DNA of 64,000 nucleotides from Gp6-AA40 sp036274155 (lineage in GTDB: Bacteria; Acidobacteriota; Vicinamibacteria; Vicinamibacterales; UBA2999), in NCBI GenBank assembly GCA_036274155.1, contig DASUGH010000183.1, positions 12,056 to 76,055 of the forward strand. Reading direction: 5' to 3'. The position numbers and the translations under genes were made by a program. Below, one piece after another: positions 25,288 to 33,880 of the stretch; the first letter of the stretch is position 1, and every line of letters starts with the position of its first letter. The notes below the pieces were generated by a model. The model had not been told where the DNA came from. It saw nothing but the letters and a program-made list of their open reading frames with translations, and did not search any database.

Positions 25288-25763
25288 GCAACGACCCCGA
25301 CGCCGTGGAATTCGACGATCTGATTGCCGTCGCGCTGGCGCGGTCGGTGTCGAGGCCTGACCTGGCTCCGCGGCCGGAGGTCAAAGCACGCCTGATGGAG
25401 CAGATCACCGCTCCGCCTGCGCCGGACGGATTCTCCTTCCGCTTCGATGCCGAGGGCGGCTGGGTGCCGCATCCGCTCCCCGGCATCATGATGAAGGTGC
25501 TGTCGATCAACCGCGCGGCCAACTACGCGACCGTGCTGTTCGACGTGGCGCCGGGCACGCAGTTTCCGCCCCACCATCACCACACCGCCGAGGAGTGTTA
25601 CGTCATCTCGGGCAGCCTCTACACCTGCGGCCGGCGCCTCGGCCCTGGCGACTTCGTTCACGCCGACGCCGACACGGATCATGGCGAGCTGCGCACCGAG
25701 GAGGGCTGTCGCGTGCTCCTCGTCGTCACGCCGGAGGAGTACTTCCCCGAGCCGCCGCAGTAA
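25284..25763 (+). CDS. ChrR-like cupin protein, probable regulator of the ECF sigma factor
   Basis: 159 residues. The C-terminal half is a cupin with the metal-site blocks PPHHHHTAEECYVISGSLY and GDFVHADADTDHG; ChrR proteins have a cupin of this type that senses singlet oxygen or related signals. The N-terminal 45 residues take the place of the anti-sigma domain but show no HxxxCxxC zinc motif, so this is not a canonical zinc anti-sigma factor. It overlaps the sigma gene by four bases, which strongly implies a functional pair. No membrane segment. Confidence 0.85.
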   Translation: MSNDPDAVEFDDLIAVALARSVSRPDLAPRPEVKARLMEQITAPPAPDGFSFRFDAEGGWVPHPLPGIMMKVLSINRAANYATVLFDVAPGTQFPPHHHHTAEECYVISGSLYTCGRRLGPGDFVHADADTDHGELRTEEGCRVLLVVTPEEYFPEPPQ

Positions 25764-26109
25764 TGGCGCAGGAAGCCGCGGTAGCTCCTGCTTCCTCGGT
25801 CATGCCATTCTGTGCAGGTTCCGGAGGGTCTATTCACGCCATCGCTTCTCCGCGAAGCCAAAAGTCACGCCTGACGGCGACGCGGATACTTTTGGCCGAG
25901 CTCGGCCTGTCGAGGCAACGGCGCCCCTCTTGCAGCCTCGTCCGCACCGTGCTCGCACCCGCCTCGCGCGCCTGCCGGCCATGCAGGAACCGCCTCTTTG
26001 CCACACCGCTGCCGACTGAGCGATATGTGGCACAATCGAGACTCGGTCGAACACGCGACGTGCCGCGACGGTCCCGGTTGATCACGGGCGGACGACCCTT
26101 TTAGCAGAA
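25764..26109. other. Non-coding gap upstream of the BACON protein
   Basis: 346 bp. No frame has protein-like composition. The last 100 bases are somewhat lower in G+C (TTGCCACACCG ... GATATGTGGCACAATC) and probably hold the promoter of the BACON gene, but no clean -35/-10 pair stands out. Confidence 0.5.
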
Positions 26110-29100
26110 ATGATCTCCTGGCACTCCGCCGCTCCGCGACCGCTGACGATACTTATCAAACGCCGATTGACCGAAGCTGGCCGACGATGGTCCGCCGCCC
26201 CGGTTCTCGTGGCGATTGCGACCGCCATGGTCGCCGCCGCGTGCGGCTCTACCTCGACAACGTCGGTCGGACCGTCGCCTGTCAAGTGCGAGGTGTCGCT
26301 CGCTGGTCCGCCGCAGGTCGCGGCGGGCGCGGGAACGGGAACCATCACCGTCACGACCCAGCCCGAGTGTGCCTGGACGGCCTCGACGGATGCGCCCTGG
26401 ATCAGCGGCCTTACACCCCGATCAGGACAGGGTTCCGGAAAATTCAGCTTCTCCGTGGCCGCCAACCCCGTGCCGTCCGGCCGCGAGGGGGACATCATCG
26501 TCAACGACACGCGCGTGCTGGTGCGTCAGGATTTCTCACCATGCACGTTCAACGTCGGCCCGTCGGCAGTCACAGTGCCCGCCGCAGGCGCCTCGCGCGC
26601 CATCACGGTGAGCACGGTTGGCGGCTGCACGTGGACGTCCACGAGCGGCGCGACCTGGCTGACCATCACCGGAGGCAACGGCAACGGCAACGGCAACGTG
26701 ACCGTTCAGGCGGCAGCGAACCCGGGCCCGGCGCGCACCGGATCGGTCGTCGTGGCAGGTGAAACGATCGTCGTCTCGCAGTCTGCCAGCGGCGCTGGAA
26801 GCTGTTCGTACTCGATCTCGCCCACTTCGATTCCCGCACCGGCCTCTGGTGGTCCGTTCTCCCTTGGAGTGACGAGCTCACCCGGCTGCGCCTGGAGCGC
26901 GACGTCGGATGTGCCCTGGATGTCGATCACGGCGGGCGCGGCCGGCAACGGCAATGGAACCGTCGCCTATACCGTCGCCACGAACACGACGACGTCGGCT
27001 CGAACGGGCCATGTGAACGTCGAAGGCCAGGCGCTGACTGTCAACCAGTCCGCCGGTTCGGTGGCATGCGATTACTCGATCAACCCGACGCAACTGAATT
27101 CGGTGCCCGCCGCTGGCGGCACCGCCGCGACAACGGTGAGCGTGGCCACAGGCTGCGTGTGGACGGCCGTCAGCAACGCCTCATGGCTCACAGTCACGTC
27201 CGGGACCACGGGCAATGGCAACGGCAGTGTCAATATCACGGTCGCGGCAAACGATACGCCGGCGCGTCAAGGCACGGTGACCGTTGCCGGTCGGACGTTC
27301 ACCGTGAGTCAGTCCGGCGGGTGCACCTTCTCGCTCCAGCCGACCTCACTCACGATCGACCCCGACGGCGGACCGAGCAGCACCGCGGTGACGACGGGCC
27401 CCGGGTGCAGTTGGACGGCGAGCGTTCCAAGCCAGTTCACATGGCTCCGGATCACCTCCGGAACGCCCGGCAGCGGCAATGGCACTGTCGCGTTTACCGT
27501 GGACAGGAACACCGGACCGCCTCGCAACGGAACGTTGACCGTGGCAGGGCAAACCTTCACCGTGAATCAGGTGAACGGTTGTGCCTTCTCGATCTCGCCC
27601 ACGTCGCAAAACTTCTCCGCCGCGGGCGGCAACGGAACCACCACGGTGACGGCAGGAGCCAGCTGCGCCTGGACGGCGACCAGTAATGCGCCCTGGATAA
27701 TGATCACCAGCGGCAGCTCCGGCAGCGGCAACGGCCCCGTGACCTTCACGGTCGGCGGCAACAGCGGACCCGCGCGTTCTGGGACGCTCACCGTCGCAGA
27801 CAAAACCTACACCGTCGACCAGGCCACCGGCTGCACCTACACCATCACACCAACGTCCCAATCGATCGGGTCGGGCGGCGGCCAGGTCAACACGCTCGTC
27901 ACGACGAGCGATGGGTGTGCCTGGGATACGACGATTTCCCCGCAGGCGTCATGGCTCACGCTGAGTTCGAGTGGCAGCGGGAGTAGCGACGCGACAGTGA
28001 CATTCAACGTGGCCTCGAATAATGGTCCGCAGCGCAGCGGGACGGCGACGGTGGCAGGGCAGACGTTCACAGTCATTCAATCGATCGGCTGCACCGTCAC
28101 AATTTCTTCTCAACCCTCCCCACTCACGTTTTCCGCCAGCGCGGGCTCTGGAAGCGCAACGGTGACCGCTGGAGCCGGTTGCCCATGGACGGCGACGGCA
28201 ACCTCCACCAGCGGGCCGCCTTTTGTGACCATCACGTCACCATCCGGAGGCAATGGCAGCGGAACGAGCCAGGTGAACTATTCTGTGAGCGCCAACACGG
28301 GGCTGGCGAGAACCGCGACCCTCACGATCGCCGGGCAGAACTTCAGTATCACGCAAGCCTCGGGCTGCACCGTGACGATTACGTCGCCGCCATCGCCGTT
28401 GTCGTTCACGTCGGCCGGCGGGTCGGGCTCCGCGACGGTAACGGCGAGCGCACCAGCGTGCACATGGACGGCGACGAGCACTCAGTCGTTCCTGACTATC
28501 TCCGCGCCTGCAGGCGGCAACGGCAGTGGCACCGGAGTGGTGACCTACTCAGTTTCTGCGAATACGGGCACGCCAAGAACGGCGACACTCACCATTCTGG
28601 GTCAGGCGTTTACGGTCACGCAGGCGACCGGATGTAACCCGCAAGTCTCCACGGCGCCGTCGCCACTGGCGTTCTCGCAGGCCGGGGGAACAGGAACCGC
28701 TGCTGTGACCGCGGGCACAGGCTGCACCTGGCCGGCGACGAGTAATCAGCCGTTCCTGACGATTAGCGCACCGGCTGGAGGCAATGGGAACGGAAGCGGC
28801 GCAGTGAATTACTCCGTCGCTGCCAACACGGGTCCGGCGCAGCGAACTGCCACGCTCACGATCGCCGGACAGGCGTTCACGGTGACGCAGGGCGGTTGCA
28901 CGTACACGATCAATCCGCCGTCGCAGTCGTTCGGCGTGGCTGGCGGCATCGGGTCCGTCACCGTCACGACTGCGGCGGGTTGCACCTGGACCGCGGCGGT
29001 CAACGGCGCACCGCCGCCGACGTGGATATCGATTACGTCGGGATCGAACAGCACCGGTCCGGGAACCGTGACCTTCACCGTGCAGCCGAATCTCCTCACG

Positions 29101-29157
29101 TCTCGCAGTGCCACATTGACAATTGCCGGTCAGACTTTCACAGTGAACCAGAACTGA
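26110..29157 (+). CDS. Lipoprotein with eleven tandem BACON-type repeats
   Basis: 1015 residues. The N-terminal hydrophobic segment ends in a lipobox (MVAAAC-G, Cys near residue 46), then a linker TTSVGPSPVKCEV. The rest is about eleven repeats of 80-95 residues, most opening with a Cys plus SISPTS-like segment, a central Cys-x-Trp-x-Ala (CAWTATS type), a WxxITSG segment, and ending ARxGTLTVAGQTFTVxQ. This is the BACON immunoglobulin-like fold, proposed to bind carbohydrate or mucin at the cell surface. No catalytic domain is attached, so it is probably a surface stalk or adhesin. A shorter paralog follows 13 bp downstream. Confidence 0.9.
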   Translation: MISWHSAAPRPLTILIKRRLTEAGRRWSAAPVLVAIATAMVAAACGSTSTTSVGPSPVKCEVSLAGPPQVAAGAGTGTITVTTQPECAWTASTDAPWISGLTPRSGQGSGKFSFSVAANPVPSGREGDIIVNDTRVLVRQDFSPCTFNVGPSAVTVPAAGASRAITVSTVGGCTWTSTSGATWLTITGGNGNGNGNVTVQAAANPGPARTGSVVVAGETIVVSQSASGAGSCSYSISPTSIPAPASGGPFSLGVTSSPGCAWSATSDVPWMSITAGAAGNGNGTVAYTVATNTTTSARTGHVNVEGQALTVNQSAGSVACDYSINPTQLNSVPAAGGTAATTVSVATGCVWTAVSNASWLTVTSGTTGNGNGSVNITVAANDTPARQGTVTVAGRTFTVSQSGGCTFSLQPTSLTIDPDGGPSSTAVTTGPGCSWTASVPSQFTWLRITSGTPGSGNGTVAFTVDRNTGPPRNGTLTVAGQTFTVNQVNGCAFSISPTSQNFSAAGGNGTTTVTAGASCAWTATSNAPWIMITSGSSGSGNGPVTFTVGGNSGPARSGTLTVADKTYTVDQATGCTYTITPTSQSIGSGGGQVNTLVTTSDGCAWDTTISPQASWLTLSSSGSGSSDATVTFNVASNNGPQRSGTATVAGQTFTVIQSIGCTVTISSQPSPLTFSASAGSGSATVTAGAGCPWTATATSTSGPPFVTITSPSGGNGSGTSQVNYSVSANTGLARTATLTIAGQNFSITQASGCTVTITSPPSPLSFTSAGGSGSATVTASAPACTWTATSTQSFLTISAPAGGNGSGTGVVTYSVSANTGTPRTATLTILGQAFTVTQATGCNPQVSTAPSPLAFSQAGGTGTAAVTAGTGCTWPATSNQPFLTISAPAGGNGNGSGAVNYSVAANTGPAQRTATLTIAGQAFTVTQGGCTYTINPPSQSFGVAGGIGSVTVTTAAGCTWTAAVNGAPPPTWISITSGSNSTGPGTVTFTVQPNLLTSRSATLTIAGQTFTVNQN

Positions 29158-29170
29158 GGAACAGGACCGA

Positions 29171-30031
29171 TTGCAGACGACACACCTCTCCGCATTCATC
29201 GCCGCGGCTGTGGCGCTCGCGCTCGGCGGCTGCGGATCCAGTTCGACGACGTCGGTGCAGCCGACGCCAGTGAAATGCGAGGTGGCGGTCTCGCCGCCGT
29301 CGACGACGGTGGCGTCCGGAGGAGGCACCGGAATCGTGACCGTCAAGGCACAACCCGAGTGCACGTGGAGCGCCGCGGCGGACGTGAGCTGGATTTCGAA
29401 GGTGACGCCGGCGTCAGGTCAGGGCACCGCTCAGGTCGAATTCCAGGTGACGGCGAACACGGGCGTGGCGCGAACCGGGACGTTCACCGTTGCCGACCAG
29501 AAGATCTCGGTCACGCAGTCGACCGGCTGCACGTTCTCCGTCTCGCCGACGTCGCTTTCTCTGGGCGCAGGGGCGGGACCGGCGTCGGTGACGGTGACGA
29601 GCGGCACCGGCTGCGCGTGGGCGGCGAGCAGCCAGGTGACGTGGATGACCGTCGCCAGCGGCGCGACGGGAACGGGCAACGGCACCGCCGTGTTCTCGGT
29701 GGCGGCAAACGTCAGCGTGCAACGCAGCGGCACGGTGACCGTGGCCGATCGCACGATCGCCGTCACGCAATCATCGGGCTGCACGTTCACCATCTCGCCG
29801 ACGTCACAGACGTTCGGCATCAGCGGCGGCAATGGCGTGGTCGACGTGACGACTGCCGCCGGCTGTCCGTGGCAGGCCGTGAATCCACTCAGCTGGATTG
29901 TGATCCGCTCGGGTGAAAGCGGCACCGGTCCAGGCTCCGTGATCTACACCGTACAGCCGCTGATCCTCGGCAAGCGGAGTGGATCGATGACGATCGCCGG
30001 ACGCACGTTCACGGTCAGCCAGCCGAATTAG
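29171..30031 (+). CDS. Lipoprotein with three BACON-type repeats
   Basis: 286 residues from a TTG start preceded by AGGAACAGG. A lipobox (LALGGC-G, Cys near 21) is followed by TTSVQPTPVKCEV, almost the same linker as in the upstream 11-repeat protein, and then three BACON modules. The first lacks the usual opening, as does module 1 of the neighbour, so the two genes are clearly duplicates that differ in repeat number. The 13-bp gap implies one transcript. It should be outer-membrane or surface anchored. Confidence 0.9.
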   Translation: MQTTHLSAFIAAAVALALGGCGSSSTTSVQPTPVKCEVAVSPPSTTVASGGGTGIVTVKAQPECTWSAAADVSWISKVTPASGQGTAQVEFQVTANTGVARTGTFTVADQKISVTQSTGCTFSVSPTSLSLGAGAGPASVTVTSGTGCAWAASSQVTWMTVASGATGTGNGTAVFSVAANVSVQRSGTVTVADRTIAVTQSSGCTFTISPTSQTFGISGGNGVVDVTTAAGCPWQAVNPLSWIVIRSGESGTGPGSVIYTVQPLILGKRSGSMTIAGRTFTVSQPN

Positions 30032-30040
30032 CGCGCCGTT

Positions 30041-30064
30041 GTAGGGTCCGCCTTCAGGCCGACC
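30041..30064. repeat. Short palindromic intergenic repeat
   Basis: GGTCCGCCTTCAGGCCGACC with one mismatch in the stem (8-base arms, TTCA loop). It resembles the other CTTCAG-centred palindromes in this window (33132, 44019). Confidence 0.5.
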
Positions 30065-30165
30065 AGACGACCCTCGCTGAGGTGTCACGCCGGCGATCAG
30101 GTTCGCGTCCGAAGCCTCGAGTGGGAGCCCTCTGGAATAGACTACGCAGTCACTGGAGGATTCCG

Positions 30166-31161
30166 TTGCGCCCGAACCCGATCCATCGCCTCGCACTGCT
30201 TGGCCTCGTGCTGCTGCCGGCTGCGCTCGCCGGCCAGGATCGTTCCGGCGCGCCCGGCCAGCCGCCCGCGGCACCGGCACCGCTCGGACCGAAGGCGCCA
30301 TTCACGGTCGCCGTGTCGACGGCCACGCTGGAAGCCGGACCGGTCTATATCGCCGACGAAGGACCGTTCGGCCCACAGTTCCAATACATCAACGGTGGCG
30401 TCCGCAGCCTGGCCAACGACGGTGCGCACGCCGCCACGAACGCGACGACGCAGATGCTCATCGTCATCCGCGACAACCCGAAGGTGCGTCTGCTGTTCAC
30501 GCTGACCGAGGGTCTGTACCGGATCGTGGCGAAACGCTCCGCCGGCATCACGACGCTGGCCGATCTCCGCGGCAAGCGCGTCGTCGTTCCGCGCGATACC
30601 TCGGCGCACTACCATCTGGTAGCGATGCTCCGCTCGGCCGGCGTTCAGGAGTCGGAGGTGACGCTCGTCGCTGCACCCGCGACCGCGATGGCCGCGGCTG
30701 TCGCCAAAGGCGACGCCGACGCGATCTCGATGTGGGAGCCCGAGTCGCAGAACGCCGTCGACGCGCTCGGCGCCGACGCCGTGGTCTTCCAGAACAACAA
30801 GATCTACCGCGAGCTTTTCAGCGTGTACTCGTCGACCGACGTCCTCAACGACACCCGCCGGCGCCGTGAGCTGGTGGAGTTCGTGCGCGCGGTGATCGCC
30901 TCGACCGGTGAGCTGACGCGCGACCCGAAGCGGTTCGTTCCGCTCATCAGCCGTGTCACCAGGCACCCCGAGGCGCAGATCACGCGCAGCTGGGAACATC
31001 ACGCCTTTCCGCTCGCCGTCCCCTCCGATCTGCTCGACATCGTGACCGAGGAGGAGAAATGGGTGGCGGCCAGACAGAAGCGCGAACCGCGCACGCGTGC
31101 GGAAATCGAGGGCTTCATCGACAGGTCAGTTCTGGCTGAGGCGCGAGGGAACCCGAAGTAG
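30166..31161 (+). CDS. Orphan periplasmic substrate-binding protein (NMT1/SsuA-like)
   Basis: 331 residues from a TTG at 30166, chosen because GGAGGA lies 5 nt upstream and a signal peptide (PLRPNPIHRLALLGLVLLPAALA-G) starts right there; a GTG at 30082 would add 28 arginine-rich residues. The mature part is a type-2 periplasmic binding fold: GGVRSLANDGAHAATNATTQMLI early, ITTLADLRGKRVVVPRDTSAHYHL in the hinge region, and KGDADAISMWEPESQNAV later, typical of nitrate/sulfonate/taurine binding proteins. No permease or ATPase gene is near, so its transporter partner is unknown or it serves as a sensor. Confidence 0.85.
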   Translation: MRPNPIHRLALLGLVLLPAALAGQDRSGAPGQPPAAPAPLGPKAPFTVAVSTATLEAGPVYIADEGPFGPQFQYINGGVRSLANDGAHAATNATTQMLIVIRDNPKVRLLFTLTEGLYRIVAKRSAGITTLADLRGKRVVVPRDTSAHYHLVAMLRSAGVQESEVTLVAAPATAMAAAVAKGDADAISMWEPESQNAVDALGADAVVFQNNKIYRELFSVYSSTDVLNDTRRRRELVEFVRAVIASTGELTRDPKRFVPLISRVTRHPEAQITRSWEHHAFPLAVPSDLLDIVTEEEKWVAARQKREPRTRAEIEGFIDRSVLAEARGNPK

Positions 31162-31172
31162 GAACCTCCACC

Positions 31173-31706
31173 ATGTCGGATGGACGTGCCCGGCGCGCGG
31201 TCAGGGTCATCGTACCGATCGCCATGCTCGTGACGGCGGTTGCCTGCTCCCGCGGCGCCGACTGGGGGCGGTGGGAGCTTCAGGATCCGCCGGCGGGGGC
31301 GTTCGGGCGCGCCGCCATCTTCGCGTTGAGCTGGGACGACGACGAGCGCACGCGGGGCAAATACCACTTCACCCTCGCCTTGAGAAACCGGGCCGACGGT
31401 CAGGAATTCGCGGCATGGGCGGTGCAGGGCGTGGTCAACGCCGAGCCTCTCTCACCGGATTTCTGCGGCCGGGCAAAATGGTCGTCCGGCTCGACGTGCA
31501 CCCGCATCAAGCTGTGGCCGGACGGCGACTCGCCTCCGGACAGTGTGCAGGAGCAGATCGATCGGCTCGGGCTTCCCGACCGCACGGTCAGCACGTTCCT
31601 GATGTTCCGCGACGGGCGAACGGATCGCATCTCGCTCGTTCGCGAGGCGGACAAAGCGACGGAGACCGTGTGGCTCCCCGCCCGACCCAACGTGACCAAT
31701 CGATGA
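31173..31706 (+). CDS. Small lipoprotein of unknown function
   Basis: 177 residues. The signal segment ends in a lipobox (VTAVAC-S, Cys about 25). The mature part is a single globular domain with two further Cys (SPDFCGRAKW, GSTCTRIKLW) that could form a disulfide. No family recognised. It begins 11 bp after the substrate-binding protein and is probably co-transcribed with it, so a role beside that protein is a reasonable guess. Confidence 0.75.
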   Translation: MSDGRARRAVRVIVPIAMLVTAVACSRGADWGRWELQDPPAGAFGRAAIFALSWDDDERTRGKYHFTLALRNRADGQEFAAWAVQGVVNAEPLSPDFCGRAKWSSGSTCTRIKLWPDGDSPPDSVQEQIDRLGLPDRTVSTFLMFRDGRTDRISLVREADKATETVWLPARPNVTNR

Positions 31707-31734
31707 TCTTGGTCGAACTTATTCGGAGACGTTC

Positions 31735-33126
31735 ATGACTGACGACAGCATCGCCACATTCCAGCAGCGCCTGCGAGGTCCTCTCGTACGGCAGGGTGAC
31801 CGCGAGTACGACACCGTGCGCGCCTTGTTCAACGGCATGATCGACAAGACGCCGCGCCTCATCGCGCGCTGCGTCGACGTGGCCGACGTGATCGCCGCAG
31901 TGAACTTCGGCCGCGAGCAGCGGCTCCTGATCGCGATTCGCGGCGGCGGCCACAGCGGTCCCGGCCTCGGCAGCTGCAACGACGGGTTGATGATCGACCT
32001 CTCGCTGATGAAGGGCATCCGCGTCGATCCGGAACGCCGGACGGTGCGGATCGATCCCGGCTGCACGTCGGGCGATGTCGATCACGCGACCGCAGCGTTC
32101 GGGCTGGCGGTTCCCTTCGGGATCGTGTCGACGACCGGCGTCGCCGGACTCACGCTCGGCGGCGGCACCGGCTATCTCACGCGGAAGCACGGGTTGACCA
32201 TCGACAATCTGCTCGAGGCCGACATCGTGCTCGCCGACGGACGGCTCGTGACGGCGAGCACGGATCAGCACGCCGACCTGTTCTGGGCGCTGCGCGGCGG
32301 CGGCGGCAACTTCGGCGTGGTGACCAGCTTCCTCTTTCAGGCGCAGCCGGTGAGCACGGTGTTCGCCGGCCCCATTTTCTGGCTGGCGACGCACGCCAGG
32401 GCGGTGATGCGCGCGTATCGCGACTTCCTGCCGCGCGCGCCCGAGGAGCTCGGCGCGTTCGTCGGGCTCAAGACCGTGCTGCCCACCGATCCGTTCCCGA
32501 AGGAACACTGGGGCAAGCGGGCGTGCGCCGTGATCTCGAGCTACAACGGCCCGGCCGCCGACGGGCAGAAGGCGATGGCACCGCTGCTCGCCTCGCTGCC
32601 GCCGCCGATCTTCAACTGGATGGCGGAGATGCCGTTTCCGGCCATCCAGTCGGCCTTCGACGGCTTGTTCCCGAAGGGACTGCAGTGGTACTGGAAGGGC
32701 GACTTCGTGCGCGCGCTTCCTGACGAGGCGATCGACACGCACATCGCCCAGGCGGCTGCCGCGCCGAGCGAGCTGTCATTGATGCACCTGTATCCCATCG
32801 ACGGGGCTGCACAGCGCGTCGACAAGAACGCCACCGCGTGGAGCACCCGCGATGCCACCTGGTCGATGGTCATCGCCGGCATCTCGCCGGATCCCGCCAA
32901 AGCCGAGGCGTTGAAAAGCTGGGGGCGTGCCTACTGGAAGGCGGTGCACCCCTTCAACCTCGATGGCGCATACGTGAACTTCATGATGGACGACGAGGCT
33001 GACGGCCGGATCCAGGCGACCTACGGCGAGAACTACGCGCGCCTGGCGTCGATCAAGGCGAAGTACGACCCGGCGAACCTCTTTCGCGTCAACCAGAACA
33101 TCGAGCCGGCGGCGCTGGGAACGTAA
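31735..33126 (+). CDS. FAD-linked oxidoreductase of the PCMH/BBE family
   Basis: 463 residues, no signal peptide. The FAD-binding PCMH domain (about 30-210) has RGGGHSGPGLG with His73 as the probable 8-alpha-histidyl FAD attachment site, followed by STTGVAGLTLGGGTGYLTRKHG. The C-terminal berberine-bridge segment reads YGENYARLASIKAKYDPANLFRVNQNI. Relatives oxidise sugars, alcohols or aromatic substrates with O2. A second flavin-linking Cys is not evident, so a monocovalent flavin is likely. Substrate not predictable. 28 bp after the small lipoprotein on the same strand. Confidence 0.92.
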   Translation: MTDDSIATFQQRLRGPLVRQGDREYDTVRALFNGMIDKTPRLIARCVDVADVIAAVNFGREQRLLIAIRGGGHSGPGLGSCNDGLMIDLSLMKGIRVDPERRTVRIDPGCTSGDVDHATAAFGLAVPFGIVSTTGVAGLTLGGGTGYLTRKHGLTIDNLLEADIVLADGRLVTASTDQHADLFWALRGGGGNFGVVTSFLFQAQPVSTVFAGPIFWLATHARAVMRAYRDFLPRAPEELGAFVGLKTVLPTDPFPKEHWGKRACAVISSYNGPAADGQKAMAPLLASLPPPIFNWMAEMPFPAIQSAFDGLFPKGLQWYWKGDFVRALPDEAIDTHIAQAAAAPSELSLMHLYPIDGAAQRVDKNATAWSTRDATWSMVIAGISPDPAKAEALKSWGRAYWKAVHPFNLDGAYVNFMMDDEADGRIQATYGENYARLASIKAKYDPANLFRVNQNIEPAALGT

Positions 33127-33131
33127 CGCAG

Positions 33132-33151
33132 AACCGAGCTTCAGCCCGGTT
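33132..33151. repeat. CTTCAG-centred palindromic repeat, copy 1
   Basis: AACCGAGCTTCAGCCCGGTT, nine-base arms with one mismatch, preceded by CGCAG. The same context (CGCAGAACCG) occurs at 44014. It sits just after the oxidoreductase stop and could act as a terminator-like hairpin. Confidence 0.7.
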
Positions 33152-33214
33152 GACGATCTTTCGCGGATCCGACGCGGTGGCGGTGGACCGCCGCAACCCG
33201 CGGCCGTCCACCGG

Positions 33215-33421
33215 TCAAGACGTCTTCGTCCGCCTTCGGCGCGGCGCAGGTTTCGCGGGAGCCACCGTATCGGAGGGCGCCAGGTTCACGCGCGATGACA
33301 CGAACACGCGCAGGCCGTGACCGTCGAACTGAATCCTCGTGTGGAACTCATCGACGCTCACGACCGTTCCGTCACCATACTGTGAGTGCGCGACACGATC
33401 CCCAGCCGCAAAGGCCCGCAT
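33215..33421 (-). CDS. Small CarD/tudor-like (DUF3553-type) protein
   Basis: 68 residues: AAGDRVAHSQYGDGTVVSVDE, then TRIQFDGHGLRVFVSSRVNL, a small beta-barrel pattern shared by CarD/TRCF and UvrD C-terminal tudor domains, followed by a basic tail PAPRRRRTKTS. Such modules contact RNA polymerase or nucleic acids. The assignment to DUF3553 is from memory and tentative. It is convergent with the FAD oxidoreductase and alone on this strand. Confidence 0.65.
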   Translation of the reverse strand: MRAFAAGDRVAHSQYGDGTVVSVDEFHTRIQFDGHGLRVFVSSRVNLAPSDTVAPAKPAPRRRRTKTS

Positions 33422-33880
33422 ACGAGTTGTCCTCCGGGGATCGCACTAAGGTCCGTCACACCGGCTGGTGCGCACAATTCACCGCGGCCCTGCCGTCGCG
33501 CGACTGCCGCGATCGGGCGAGGGCGCCGCATCCGGCGCTGATCAAAGAATGGGTCGCCAAATCCCCAATGGCGAGCCAATGCTCAGGCGAGCCGACACGT
33601 GACGTGGCCCGTACTCTAAGCTGCCTTTCCGGACTTTGACAACTGGTCGGCGTTTTACGCGTCGGAACGCGGGCTCTTCCGGTCGGACGAGCCACGGTTT
33701 CGAGCGGTCTCCGCCGACCCCGCGGCGGTATGATACCGCCGGCCGGGGCAGTTGCCGCCGCGGCGCACGCCGGCAATCCCGGGCGCGCAGGCGCGCCGCC
33801 AGGAGATGCCGGCAACCAGCCGCGGGCTCTGGTGGGTTCTCCAGGGCACAGCCCTTGGCCGGTTTGAAAGCGGGACCCGT
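33422..33880. other. Non-coding region upstream of the VWFA protein
   Basis: 459 bp without a credible gene (in-frame extensions of the VWFA gene up to 33752 read as Arg/Pro-rich shadow). It contains an 8-base inverted repeat CGGCGGTA-TGA-TACCGCCG at 33723-33741 overlapping a TATGAT -10-like word, the only regulatory-looking signal I see. Confidence 0.5.

Noticed and set aside
26706..29364. Several minus-strand frames opposite the BACON genes
   Set aside because: They recur with the same period as the BACON repeats and are simply their antisense translation.
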